From CAWBJP01 sp963789165 (GTDB lineage Bacteria; Actinomycetota; Acidimicrobiia; IMCC26256; BP-133), in assembly GCA_963789165.1 (NCBI GenBank), contig CAWBJP010000007.1, positions 186,001 to 250,000 of the forward strand: a stretch of 64,000 bases of DNA. The letters run 5' to 3'. The notes under the pieces were generated by a model that saw only the letters and a program-made list of their open reading frames with translations, was not told the DNA's origin and did no database searches. Positions 1 to 9,328 of this stretch are shown here, one piece after another (the first letter of the stretch is position 1; the number at the start of each line of letters is the position of its first letter). Position numbers and translations under genes: made by a program.

Positions 1-171
1 GATGCAGCGCCCGACATCGACGACGCCGGCTTCGGGCGGGGCCCCGTCGCACGGCCCCAACACCGTCGCCGCCACCCCCCGGGCCCGCAACGCCCGGGCC
101 AGCCCCAAGGTCTGGCCCTGGACGCCGCCGGGACGGGCCAGCGAGTACGGGCACACCAGCAGGATCCGCAT
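1..171 (-). CDS. pimA: Phosphatidylinositol mannosyltransferase PimA, N-terminal fragment
   Basis: Only the first 57 codons are in the window; the gene runs off its left edge. The start reads MRILLVCPYSLARPGGVQGQ, the typical opening of GT4-family glycosyltransferases of the PimA type, with the Gly-Gly loop that binds GDP-mannose. The family transfers mannose to phosphatidylinositol on the inner face of the membrane, the first step of PI-mannoside synthesis. The ATG directly abuts the TAG of the upstream acyltransferase gene. The order pgsA-acyltransferase-glycosyltransferase matches the mycobacterial PIM locus, which supports the specific name. Confidence 0.85.
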   Translation of the reverse strand, partial: MRILLVCPYSLARPGGVQGQTLGLARALRARGVAATVLGPCDGAPPEAGVVDVGRCI

Positions 172-1086
172 CTACCTTCCCACCGCCTCCGCTACGAAGT
201 CACTGGGCCAGTTGGGCTGGAGGAGGTGCCACTGCTCGGGCGCCCGGCGCACCAGCGACTCGAGCTCATCGGCGATGACCTGGGTGATGCGGGCGATGTC
301 CTCCCGCAGCCGCCCCTGGCGGGCGACCGGGATCGGAGGGCAGAAGATCAGGCGGTGACCGTGGGGACCGTCGAACAGGAGGGTGGAGGGAATGATGTCG
401 ACCCCGGCCCGCAGGGCCAGGGTGGCGGGGCCGCCGGGCAGGGTGGTGCGCTCCCCGAAGAACTCCACCTCCACGCCCGTTCCTGACATGTCACGGTCGG
501 ACAGCAGGCCGACGATCCGGCCCTCCCCCAGAGCCCGGAGCAGGGTCGAACCGGCGCCGTCGCCGACGGGCACGATCTCCATGCCGAGTTGCCGGCGGTA
601 GGCACAGAACCACTCGAACAGCTCCGGGGGTTCCAGCACCTCGGCCACGGTGGCGGGCCGGTAGCCCCGGGCCGCCATCCAGGCGCCCCCCAGGTCCCAG
701 TTGCCCAGATGGGGGGTGACGAAGATCACCCCCCGCCCGCCGGCACTGGCCGCCTCGACGTGCTCGAACCCCTCGACGACGACATTCCGGCCCAGAGATT
801 CCGGGGTTTCCCGGGGAAGGCGGAAGATCTCCAGCCAGTAGCGGGCGTAGGAACGGAACGCCTCGTCCACCGCCTGGTTCAGTTCCGACTCCCCCATGCC
901 GGGCCCGTGGACCCGGGCCAGGTGGCGGGCCAGCATGGTCCGCCGGCCCCTCATGGCCAGTCCCATCACGCGACCCAGAAGGCCGGCGCCGGGACCGGTG
1001 AGACGGTCGGGAAGAGCGAGGGCGACCGCCGCCCCGGCACGGTAGGCGAGATAGGTCGACCGGGCCTTCAGGCGGGTGGTGGCCAC
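172..1086 (-). CDS. patA: PIM acyltransferase, LPLAT family
   Basis: A 304-residue membrane-associated lysophospholipid acyltransferase. The family signature is visible as FVTPHLGNWDLGG (HxxxxD type) near residue 125, and LLSDRD near 195 matches the second conserved block of the HtrB/PatA group. In mycobacteria the enzyme acylates the mannose of PIM1 and PIM2. The GTG at 1086 was chosen because it opens the homologous region eight bases after the pgsA stop and gives the usual family length of about 300. It abuts pimA and lies in the same operon as pgsA. The substrate is inferred from the locus; a general lauroyl-transferase role cannot be excluded from sequence. Confidence 0.85.
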   Translation of the reverse strand: MATTRLKARSTYLAYRAGAAVALALPDRLTGPGAGLLGRVMGLAMRGRRTMLARHLARVHGPGMGESELNQAVDEAFRSYARYWLEIFRLPRETPESLGRNVVVEGFEHVEAASAGGRGVIFVTPHLGNWDLGGAWMAARGYRPATVAEVLEPPELFEWFCAYRRQLGMEIVPVGDGAGSTLLRALGEGRIVGLLSDRDMSGTGVEVEFFGERTTLPGGPATLALRAGVDIIPSTLLFDGPHGHRLIFCPPIPVARQGRLREDIARITQVIADELESLVRRAPEQWHLLQPNWPSDFVAEAVGR

Positions 1087-1094
1087 GCCGGAAG

Positions 1095-1937
1095 TTAGGG
1101 ACGGGTCCGGCCCCGCAGCTTCCGAAGCTGGGACCGCACCCCCGCGGGTGAGCTCCCGGAGTCCGCCCACCACCGGGCCAGGCGCGATTGTCCGGGGTCG
1201 GAGGGGTTCGGGCGGGACGACACCCGCCAGCGGACAGGCCGGGTCCGCTCGCCCGGGGGACGGGAGTCCACGCGCCAGCGGGCCATGCGGGAATCCGAGG
1301 AGGGCTCCGGCCAGGCGCTGATCCACCACGCCTTGGCCCGGCCGGGGTCCGTGTCGACCCGGGACGGGCTGGCCTGGCGCCACACCTTGAAGAAGCGCTG
1401 CACAGCTGTCATCCCGGTCAGGACGAGCAGGATCCACAGCGCCGGGATCAGGGCGGAGAACATCAGCCCGAAGCCCAGCACGAACATCCGCTCGGCCCGC
1501 TCCATGAGGCCGCCTCGACCGTCGAGGCCGAGCGCCTCGGCCTTGGCCCGCTCGTAGGACACGACCATGGCCAGGGCGGCCACGGCGAAAGGCAGCAGCG
1601 TCAGCTGCGGATCGCGGCCGGCCAGGTACCAGGTGGCGCCGCCGAGCACGAGAGCGTCGGACACCCGGTCGGCCACCGAGTCGAAGAAGGCCCCCCGCTT
1701 GCCGCTGGTCCCGCCCGCCTTGGCCACCGCCCCGTCGAGCACATCGGTGCACCCGGAGACGAACAGCCCGACCATGGCCAGGAACAGGTGCCCGCTGGCA
1801 ATGGCGGCGCCGGTGAAGGCGGATGCGGCCAGGCCCAGCAGGGTGATCTGGTCGGCTGTGAAACCGGCGCGGCGCAAGCGGAGCCCGACGGGGCGCAGGC
1901 CCCGCTCCACCCCGTCCCGGAGCCGATGATCCAGCAT
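1095..1937 (-). CDS. pgsA: CDP-alcohol phosphatidyltransferase (PI-phosphate synthase type) with Trp/Arg-rich tail
   Basis: A 280-residue integral membrane enzyme. The CDP-alcohol phosphotransferase motif lies near residues 65-90 as DVLDGAVAK then GAFFDSVAD: all four acidic residues are present, but the usual Arg after DGxxA is Lys. Several hydrophobic helices follow. By locus (upstream of patA and pimA) it should make phosphatidylinositol phosphate from CDP-diacylglycerol and inositol phosphate. The last roughly 90 residues are not part of the family: they are rich in Trp, Arg, Ser and Pro and hold imperfect repeats (AWWISAWPEP, RWRVDSRPPG, RWRVSSRPNP, RWWADSGSSP). Synthesis of another phosphoalcohol lipid is the main alternative. 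Confidence 0.82.
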   Translation of the reverse strand: MLDHRLRDGVERGLRPVGLRLRRAGFTADQITLLGLAASAFTGAAIASGHLFLAMVGLFVSGCTDVLDGAVAKAGGTSGKRGAFFDSVADRVSDALVLGGATWYLAGRDPQLTLLPFAVAALAMVVSYERAKAEALGLDGRGGLMERAERMFVLGFGLMFSALIPALWILLVLTGMTAVQRFFKVWRQASPSRVDTDPGRAKAWWISAWPEPSSDSRMARWRVDSRPPGERTRPVRWRVSSRPNPSDPGQSRLARWWADSGSSPAGVRSQLRKLRGRTRP

Positions 1938-2064
1938 GTGGCCACTTCCAGGTGCTCGCGACTGTACGCACAGAGGTTAGCAGCGGCCCTGACCAGGACC
2001 GCCGATGCAGCGTCTGCCGTAGAATCTCCCGTCCACTCGACCGGCGGCCCTTGGAGGACCTCGC

Positions 2065-4092
2065 GTGAAGACGTATCCCTCGACCAAAATCCGTAACGTC
2101 GCCCTCGTCGGCCACGGCGGGTCGGGGAAGACGACCCTGGCCGAGGCGCTGCTCCACGTGGCCGGGGTCACCCAGAGGATGGGCCGGGTGGAGGACGGCA
2201 CCACCGCCTCTGACTTCGACCCCGAGGAGCACAAGCGGGGCATCTCGGTGGGACTTTCGGTCCTGCCCTTCGAATACGAGGGCCACAAGATCAACCTGCT
2301 CGACTGCCCCGGCTACGCCGACTTCGTGGGCGACGTGGTGGCCGCCCTCCGGGTCGCCGACCTGGCCCTGTTCGTCATCTCGGCCGTGGACGGCGTCGAG
2401 GTGCAGGCCGAGATCGCCTGGAAGATGGCCGAGGCAGCCGGCCTCCCGAGGGCCATCCTCGTGAACAAGCTCGACCGGGACCGGGCCAGCTTTCAGCGAA
2501 CCATGGACGAGCTGAAGGACAAGTTCGGAGCCGGGGTGGCCCCCCTGCAGCTGCCCATCGGGGAGGAGGCGGACCTGTCCGGCGTCGTCGACCTGCTCAG
2601 CGACACCGCCTACAACTACCCCGAGGGCGCCCGCACGGGGACCCCCGGGGAGGTGCCGGACAGCCTGGCCGACCAGGAGCACGCCGTCCACGACGCCCTG
2701 ATCGAGGGCATCGTGGTGGGCGACGACGACCTCATGGAGCGCTACCTGGGCGACGAGAAGATCGAGTACTCGGAGCTGGCCGGGGCCCTGGCCCAGGGCA
2801 TCGCCTCCGGCTCGGTCTTCCCGGTGCTGTGCGGCAGCGCCACCCGGATGGTGGGCATGGACCGCCTGGCCCATTTCCTGGTGGAGGAGGCACCGGCGCC
2901 CACGGTGGTCAGCGATGGACCGCCCGCCACCTTCGTGTTCAAGACCATCGCCGACCCCTACGTCGGCCGGGTCAACGTGTTCAAGGTCCACTCGGGCAGC
3001 GTGCGGCCCGACGCCGTGCTGACCAACGGCCGCACCATGACCGACGAGCGCCTCCACCAGCTCTTCATGCTGCGGGGCAAGGAGCAGGAGCCGGCCTCCG
3101 AGGTCCCCGCCGGCGACATCGCCGCGGTGGCCAAGCTCACCGACGTCTCCACCGGCGACGTGCTGGCCCAGCGGGGCGCCGACGTCTCCGTGGAGAGCTT
3201 CGAACCGCCCCAACCGGTGCTTCCCACCGCCATCCGGCCCAAGTCCAAAGCGGACGAGGACAAGCTGGCCAACGCCCTCCACAAGCTCCAGGAGGAGGAC
3301 ACGGTCATCCGGATCGAGCGCAATTCCGAGACCCACCAGACGCTGCTGTGGGGCATGGGTGAGACCCACCTGTCCATCGCCCTGGAGAAGCTGGCTCGCA
3401 AGTACGGCGTGGAGGTGGAGCAGGAAGAGGTGAAGGTGGCCTACCGGGAGACCGTCTCCACCAAGGCCGAGGCGGAAGGCAAGTACAAGAAGCAGACCGG
3501 CGGCCACGGCCAGTTCGGCGTCGCCTTCCTCCGGGTCGAGCCGCTGGAGCGGGGCTCCGGATTCGAGTTCTCCGACGCCATCGTGGGCGGCGCCATCCCC
3601 CGCCAGTTCATCCCCGCCGTGGAGCGGGGCGTGGCCGACACCATCGTCAACGGCGGGGCCCTCGGCTTCCCCGTGGTCGACGTGAAGGTCACCTGCTACG
3701 ACGGAAAGTACCACCCGGTCGACTCGTCCGAGATGAGCTTCAAGATGGCGGGGTCGCTGGGGTTCAAGGAGGCAGCCGCCAAAGCCCGGCCCGTGCTCCT
3801 GGAGCCGATCTCGGAACTGGTCATCGTCGTCCCCGAGGCCTACCAGGGCGACGTGATGGGCGACCTCAACTCCAAGCGGGGCCGCATCCAGGGGACAGCG
3901 GCGATCGGTAACGGGGAACAGGAGATCACCGCCCTGGTGCCCACCTCCGAGGTGCTGCGCTACGCCATCGACCTCCGGTCCATCACCGGCGGCCGGGGCC
4001 GCTTCGTGGCCACCCACTCCCACTACGACCCGGCTCCAGCCCATCTGGCCGACAAGATCGTGGCCGAGGCGGCCGCGGCCAAGGAGAACTAA
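2065..4092 (+). CDS. Elongation factor G-like GTPase (FusA2 type)
   Basis: A 675-residue translational GTPase with EF-G domain order. G1 is GHGGSGKTT (16-24), switch I HKRGIS (56-61), G3 DCPGYADF (80-87, instead of the DTPGHVDF of true EF-G) and G4 NKLD (134-137); domains II to V follow, ending with the EF-G C-terminal block QGDVMGDLNSKRGRIQG. The G3 and G1 departures place it with the EF-G-like paralogues (for example mycobacterial FusA2) whose role is not settled, rather than with the main translocase. The GTG at 2065 has an AGGA-type site at 2052-2058. It is transcribed away from pgsA, and its TAA overlaps the stop of the convergent hydrolase gene. Confidence 0.88.
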   Translation: MKTYPSTKIRNVALVGHGGSGKTTLAEALLHVAGVTQRMGRVEDGTTASDFDPEEHKRGISVGLSVLPFEYEGHKINLLDCPGYADFVGDVVAALRVADLALFVISAVDGVEVQAEIAWKMAEAAGLPRAILVNKLDRDRASFQRTMDELKDKFGAGVAPLQLPIGEEADLSGVVDLLSDTAYNYPEGARTGTPGEVPDSLADQEHAVHDALIEGIVVGDDDLMERYLGDEKIEYSELAGALAQGIASGSVFPVLCGSATRMVGMDRLAHFLVEEAPAPTVVSDGPPATFVFKTIADPYVGRVNVFKVHSGSVRPDAVLTNGRTMTDERLHQLFMLRGKEQEPASEVPAGDIAAVAKLTDVSTGDVLAQRGADVSVESFEPPQPVLPTAIRPKSKADEDKLANALHKLQEEDTVIRIERNSETHQTLLWGMGETHLSIALEKLARKYGVEVEQEEVKVAYRETVSTKAEAEGKYKKQTGGHGQFGVAFLRVEPLERGSGFEFSDAIVGGAIPRQFIPAVERGVADTIVNGGALGFPVVDVKVTCYDGKYHPVDSSEMSFKMAGSLGFKEAAAKARPVLLEPISELVIVVPEAYQGDVMGDLNSKRGRIQGTAAIGNGEQEITALVPTSEVLRYAIDLRSITGGRGRFVATHSHYDPAPAHLADKIVAEAAAAKEN

Positions 4093-5075
4093 GCACCGGA
4101 GACGTGGTCGATGGCGGTCCGGAGAGCGGCGGCGAACTGAGGGCCGCGGTTGAAGGGCGCCTGGTGGTCACCGTCGATCTCGAAGATCCGGGCCCGGGTG
4201 GCGCGGGCCAGCTGGCGCTGCTTGGCCGGCGCCACGAGCTGATCGCGGGTGGTGAGCACCACGGCGCAGGGCACGTCGATCCCGGCCGCCAGCGGGCGCC
4301 CGTCGTAGTTCGACAGGGCCCGGCCCGCTCCGGCCAGGTCGGTGGGGTGGCCCCGGTGGAACTCGCCCGACACCCAGGCCCGATAGGGCGCCAGCATGGG
4401 GCTCTCCTCCACCGTCTCCCGCAGGACCCGCTCCACCAGGCCGTCGCCGGTCCCGTTGCGCAGCGCGACCTCGAAGAGGGTCATCCCCCGCCACACCAGC
4501 CGGTCCTTGGCGCTCTCGTGCCACTCCAGGGCGGTGCCGGAGAACACGATGCCGGCCACCAGGGCGGGGTGGCGGTGCCAGAGCAGCAGGGCGACGGCAC
4601 CGCCCATGGAGTAGCCCACCGCCACCGCGGGCCCGAGCCCCAGGTGGCGAAGGAGGGCGGCGGCGTCGTCGGCGCAGTCCTCCAGCGAGAAGGGCTGCTC
4701 GGCGCGCAGGCCCCGGCCGTGGCCGCGGTGGTCGGGGGCCACCACCCGGTAGGCGCGGGACAGCTCGTCGAAGCAGGTGAAGAAGTTGAGGTCGGCCGAG
4801 ACCGTCCAGCCGTGGAGGAGCAGGACGGCCGGAGCCTCTGTGCCCGTGTCGCGGACGAAGATCTCGCCCCGGCCGGGGAGTTCGACCACCCGACCGGGCG
4901 GCAGCGGCGGCGGGATGGGCGCCTCGGGTTGGCGCTCACCGAGGGGCCGGGCCAGGCGGGAGAGGCGCCGGGCCTCGTCCCGGAGCACGGGGCTGGCGGC
5001 CACGGCGGCCGCGGCGGCGGCGCCGGCCACCACCCCGCCGGCGGCCATCAGCTTGGCGGCACGGGAGACGTTCAC
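4089..5075 (-). CDS. Alpha/beta hydrolase, probably secreted or membrane-anchored
   Basis: A 328-residue alpha/beta hydrolase. A hydrophobic Ala/Val-rich segment at about 11-28 looks like a signal anchor. The fold signatures are LLLHGW (oxyanion, 85-90), DHRGHGRG (115-122), the nucleophile elbow GYSMGG with Ser156, a late Asp in TTRDQLV, and the catalytic His in DGDHQAPF. The substrate is unknown. GTG 5075 is the first start that keeps the hydrophobic N-terminus. It follows the tricorn protease and a 40-residue protein on the same strand, so it may be co-transcribed with them. A peptidase role like tricorn factor F1 is possible, but the GYSMGG elbow is not diagnostic. Confidence 0.8.
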   Translation of the reverse strand: MNVSRAAKLMAAGGVVAGAAAAAAVAASPVLRDEARRLSRLARPLGERQPEAPIPPPLPPGRVVELPGRGEIFVRDTGTEAPAVLLLHGWTVSADLNFFTCFDELSRAYRVVAPDHRGHGRGLRAEQPFSLEDCADDAAALLRHLGLGPAVAVGYSMGGAVALLLWHRHPALVAGIVFSGTALEWHESAKDRLVWRGMTLFEVALRNGTGDGLVERVLRETVEESPMLAPYRAWVSGEFHRGHPTDLAGAGRALSNYDGRPLAAGIDVPCAVVLTTRDQLVAPAKQRQLARATRARIFEIDGDHQAPFNRGPQFAAALRTAIDHVSGA

Positions 5076-5142
5076 GGCCGGCGAGGCTAACGGGCCGGGC
5101 TGGGTGGGCCGGGCCCCTGGGGGCGCGTACCCCGAACCGGGA

Positions 5143-5265
5143 TCAGACCCAGGCGTAGCCCGACAGCACGAGGCCGAGGGCGCCCGCCCCCACCACCAGC
5201 ACCAGGAGCAGCAGGCCGAGCACGGCCAGCCTGCGCGCCCGTTCACTTGTCGGCACCATCTCCAT
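5143..5265 (-). CDS. 40-residue single-pass membrane protein
   Basis: A short gene between tricorn and the hydrolase. It begins MEMVPTSERARRL and continues into one strongly hydrophobic helix (Leu/Val/Gly-rich, residues 13-36). A G-rich stretch, GGGGGCGG, precedes the ATG at a usable distance. No family is recognised. The charge pattern (basic residues before the helix) predicts an N-in orientation. The small size leaves some doubt that it is translated. Confidence 0.5.
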   Translation of the reverse strand: MEMVPTSERARRLAVLGLLLLVLVVGAGALGLVLSGYAWV

Positions 5266-5362
5266 GTCCCGCCCCCAAGGTTCCGCCCAGTGGAGTTTCC
5301 CGGGGTATCGGCGTCCGGTTCGCCCGACTTGAGGCGAAGTGCGCCGGGATGCTGGCGGGCCC

Positions 5363-8300
5363 TCAGCCGGAGCGGGGGGGCAGGACCGGGAGTTCCAGGC
5401 GGGGCCGGCGTGCCACGTCGGCCGTGAGCGGGCGGTGCTTGCGCAGGGCGGCCCGGGCCAGCGAGATGGCCTTGTCCAGCTGGGGGTCCTTGCCCGCGAC
5501 ATGGTCCTGCGGGCGGATGTCGACTTCCACGTCGGGGTCGGTGCCGTAGTTCTCCACGCTCCAGCCCACGTCGGTGAACCAGAAGGCGTACTCCGGCTGG
5601 GTGGTCAGGCTGCCGTCCACCAGCATGTGCCGGGGGGAGATGCCGATCACCCCGCCCCACGTCCGCTTGCCCACCACCGGGCCCAGGCCCAGCAGCTTGA
5701 AGCAGTGGGTGAAGATGTCGCCATCCGAGCCGGCATGCTCGTTGGTGAGCGCCACCAGCGGTCCGGCCGGTGAGTCGGCCGGGTACGGCTCCGGGCTGCC
5801 CCAGCGGCTGATGTCGAACCCGATGCGCCGGCGGGCGAGTTTCTCCAGGACGAGCTGGGAGACGTGCCCGCCGCCGTTGAAACGGACGTCGACGATGAGG
5901 GCATCGCGCTCGACCTCGGCCAGGTACGAGCGGTGGAACTCGGCGTAGCCCCGCGGCCCCATGTCGGGGACATGGACGTAGCCGATCCGCCCCTTGCTGG
6001 CTTCGTGGACGCGGGTCCGGTTGGTCTCGACCCACTCCCGGTAGCGGGAGGCCCTTTCGTCGCGCAGGGTGTTGAGCACCACCGTGCGGCGATCCGCCCC
6101 GTCGGCTCCGGCCACCGTGAGCTCCACGGCCAGGCCGGCCTGGTTGACCAGCAGCTCGGCCGGAGTGCAGGCGGCGTCAACAGCCCGGCCGTTCACGGCC
6201 AGGAGGCGGTCACCGGCGGTGACCCCGATCCCCGGGTCACGCAGGGGCGAATCGCCCTCCGGGTCCCAGGGATCGCCGGCCACCACGTGGGTGAAGCGCC
6301 ACACGCCGGCCTCGGCGTCCCAGTCCAGGTCGGCACCGAGGTGGCCGAGGGCGTAGGCCGGGGCGGGCCGGTAGTCGCCGCCCAACTCGTAGGCGTGGGA
6401 GGTACCGAGCTCACCCTGCATCTCCCACATGAGGTCGGAGAACTCGAGCCGGGTGGCCACCCTGGGGATGAGGGGCACGTAGCGGTCGAGGACCGCCCAC
6501 CAGTCCACGCCCGACATGTCCTCGACCCAGAAGTGGTCGCGCTGCAGCCGCCAGGCCTCCTTGAACATCTGGGCCCACTCCAGCCCGGGATCGACCGACA
6601 CCCGCAACCGGTCCAGATCAAGCCAGCCCGAGCGCCGGCCCGTGCTGTCGCCATCGGCCTCGGAGGGTTTCTCCCCCGCCTTCACCACCCGCACGCGCCG
6701 GGCCGACCGGTAGGCGAGGGTGTGGCCGTCACGGGACACCTCGAAATGGGAGATGCCGCTGACCAGCGTCTCGTGGCGCTGCTCGGTCAGGTCGTAGGCC
6801 TCCAGGGAGCCGCGGGGGCCGGAGCCGGGGGTGGCCAGGGGATCCCGGCCCAGGCTGCCCTGCACGGGCCAGGAGGTGAGCAGGATCTTCCCCTTGATCC
6901 CGACCACCTGGTTGTAGCGGCCCTCGGGCACGGGCACGGCCACGATCCGTTCGCCGATGCCGGCCAGATCGATGCGGACCTCGGCGTCCTTGTCTTTCCC
7001 CTCCGCGCCAACCTCCGTGTCGGCCTTGGTGTCGGCGTGCTTGTCGGACTTGTCGTCGCCCGTCCGGGGACCGAACCCCCGGGGCCGGGGGACGAAGGGC
7101 GACGGTTCCGTCGCGGTCAGGGTGACCAGATAGGGCCGCACCCCTCGGGGGAAGCCGAGATCGAAGTACAGGGCGTCGTAGACCGGGTCGAAGGTCCGGT
7201 AGGACAGGAAGTAGAGGAACCGGCCCTCGGGGTCCCACGACGGGTGGATGTCGCGGAACTCGGGGCGGGTGACGACGTGGACGGCGCCGCTCTCCAGTTC
7301 GCAGAGCTTGATGGAGACCGTCTTCGTCGACTCGGCGCAGGCGTAGGCCAGCCACCGCCCGTCCGGCGACCAGACCACCCCGTTCAGGTGGCCGTCCGAG
7401 GACCGGTCGAGGAGGCGGGACGTACCTGCTTCGAGATCGACGAGGTGCAACTCGTGACGGTGGTTGGCGACCGCCACCCGAGCCCCGGACGGGGGGGTGG
7501 CCAGGTCCGTGATGCAACCCAGGGGAAGCCCCTCGAGGCGCCGGGGCTCCTCGCCGGGTCGGTGCACCTCGATGGCGTCCTCGCCCCCCTCGTCGGACAC
7601 CACCACCAGCGAGGAGCCGTCGCCCACCCAGCGGGCCAGCCGGTAACGCACCCCGTCGGGCCGGCCGTGCTGGCGGACGGCCTCCTCCCACAGGGGCATG
7701 GTGAACAGCTTCCCCCGGGTCTCCAGGGCGATGGTGTGCCCGGTGGGGTGGAGGGCGAAGCCGGACAGGTAGCGGTCGGCGGCCACGAACTTGCGCGAGC
7801 GCTGCACCCGGGGACTGCGCAGGTCGACAGGCACGGGCGCGGAGCTGTCCGTCTCCGGGTCGTAGAGCCAGATCTCGGCCGCGTGCTGGTAGACGATGCG
7901 CTGGCCGTCGGTCCGGGCGAAGCGGGCGTAGTAGTCGCCGTGATCGGTGTGGCGCTGCAGGTCGCGACCGTCGGGCCGGCAGGAGTAGAGATTGCCGATC
8001 CCCTCGTGGTCGGAGAGGAAGAACACCCGGCTGCCGACCCACATGGGCGAGGCCGGGTTGCCCGGCAGCTGGAGCAACCGCTTGAAGGTGCCGCGGCCAC
8101 CCCGGTCGATCCACAGATCGCCCGCCGTGCCGCCCCGGTAGCGCTTCCAGCGGGCCGGATCCGCCGTGTTCCGGCCCACGACGACGGCGTCGCCCGGCCC
8201 GAAGGCGACCTCCCGGGCGGGACCGTAGGGCAGGCGCTCCACCGGCCCGCCGGTAGGGGCCACGGCGTGAGGGTGGACCAGGTGGTGGAAGGGCTGGGCG

Positions 8301-8615
8301 GCCTCGGACACGAACAGCACCCGCCCGTCGGGGGTGAACCCCCGCACCAGGGAACTGGCTCCGAGCCAGGTCAGCCGGCGGGCCGGGCCACCCTGGGCCG
8401 GCATGCACCACACCTCGGGGTGATGCTCGTCACGGCTGGTGAAGGCGACCCACTCGGCCGACAGGGCCGGGTGGCTGACCTCCGAGAGGTTGGCGGTCAA
8501 CCGGCGGCGCCAGGCCGCCGGCGGTGGGGACGACCCACAGGTCGTCCTCGGTCACGAAGGCGATGGTGTCGCCGCAGATGCTGGGATGGCGCAGGTAACC
8601 CGTGCTGGCAGCCAT
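5363..8615 (-). CDS. Tricorn protease homologue, one frameshift near the N-terminus
   Basis: A large self-compartmentalising peptidase of about 1083 residues once one frameshift is repaired, close to the usual tricorn length of about 1070. The true N-terminus (MAASTGYLRHPSICGDTIAF) starts at 8615; the frame breaks near 8510, where one extra C in a GC-rich run separates VVPTAGGLA from RRLTANLSEV. The N-terminal half holds six- and seven-bladed propeller repeats (SPDGRWLAY-like). It is followed by a PDZ domain (GIGVTAGDRLLAVNGRAV) and the tail-specific protease core, with DVRFNGGGHVS and the catalytic Ser in EHAGSDGDIF. Tricorn degrades oligopeptides released by the proteasome or other proteases. 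It lies in a minus-strand run with the HIT gene upstream and an alpha/beta hydrolase downstream. Confidence 0.9.
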
Positions 8616-8659
8616 GCGCGGTCAACATAACAATCGCCATCGTCCCCGCAGGGAAGTTC

Positions 8660-8857
8660 CTAACTCCCGGACTTCCCGCGTCGGGGGAGGCGGGGCAGGC
8701 TGCGGCGTCGCCCGAACACCGTCCGGGGCCGTTGCGCGGAGAGCGCTTCGATCTCGGCTTCGACCGCCCGGCGCTCGTCCGCGGAGAGGTTGGAGGCCAG
8801 GCGTTCCCGGAGGAACGCCAGGCGCTGTGCGATCCAGCGCCGGTCATCGATGACCAC
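8660..8857 (-). CDS. Small basic hypothetical protein (65 aa)
   Basis: The first 45 residues form a likely amphipathic helical hairpin (WIAQRLAFLRERLASNLS then ADERRAVEAEIEAL), followed by a basic tail (FGRRRSLPRLPRRGKSGS). No family is recognised; short coiled-coil proteins of this type are common beside HIT and tricorn genes only by position. It begins nine bases after the stop of the membrane protein gene upstream and shares its strand, so co-transcription is likely. Confidence 0.6.
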   Translation of the reverse strand: MVIDDRRWIAQRLAFLRERLASNLSADERRAVEAEIEALSAQRPRTVFGRRRSLPRLPRRGKSGS

Positions 8858-8866
8858 GACGCCAGC

Positions 8867-9328
8867 CTACGCCTGCCCTGCGGTCCAATCCTCGGGGTTG
8901 TCCTCCAGGTAGTGACCGAGGACGCGGCCGTCGACGGCGTCGAGTTCGACGAGGCCCCGTTTGGAGGGGGGCTCGTCGGCCGAATACAGCAGCACCCGCC
9001 AGGTCGGTCGGCTGCGCAGGCCCCGCCAGGCCAGCTGGGCGGAGGCGTGTCCCACCGGGAAGCCCACGGCGCCGGCGGCTGCGGCCAGAGCCGCGGTCTC
9101 GTCGACGCGCCGCGGCCAGGCACAGGCCCACCAGTAGGCGGCTGCCACCGCCAGGACCAGGGCGACCACCAGCAGGCCGGAGTTGCCGGAGACGGCGAAG
9201 CCGGCCGCGCTCAACCCGGCGACGGCCAGGACGCTGCCCGCTCCGAGTCGGCGCCGGGCGATGTCCGGCACCTGGTAGGGCCGGGCGAGGGTGGCGTCGA
9301 GCTCCTCAGGGAGCTGGTCTTCGGTCAT
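8867..9328 (-). CDS. Hypothetical membrane protein (153 aa)
   Basis: Two hydrophobic helices (about residues 28-46 and 50-68) follow a short acidic N-terminus. The remaining 85 residues are soluble, with WRVLLYSADEPPSKRGLVELDAVDG resembling a small beta-rich domain. No family is recognised. Its ATG overlaps the TGA of the HIT gene by four bases (ATGA), so translation is probably coupled. In mycobacteria pgsA follows the HIT gene directly; here this gene, a 65-residue protein and tricorn come first. Confidence 0.65.
   Translation of the reverse strand: MTEDQLPEELDATLARPYQVPDIARRRLGAGSVLAVAGLSAAGFAVSGNSGLLVVALVLAVAAAYWWACAWPRRVDETAALAAAAGAVGFPVGHASAQLAWRGLRSRPTWRVLLYSADEPPSKRGLVELDAVDGRVLGHYLEDNPEDWTAGQA

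Noticed and set aside
172..4044. A 1290-codon open frame on the minus strand antisense to the EF-G-like gene
   Set aside because: Only its end (172-1086) is a gene. The rest is the antisense of a conserved GTPase and has biased His/Gly/Val composition, as expected in high-GC DNA.
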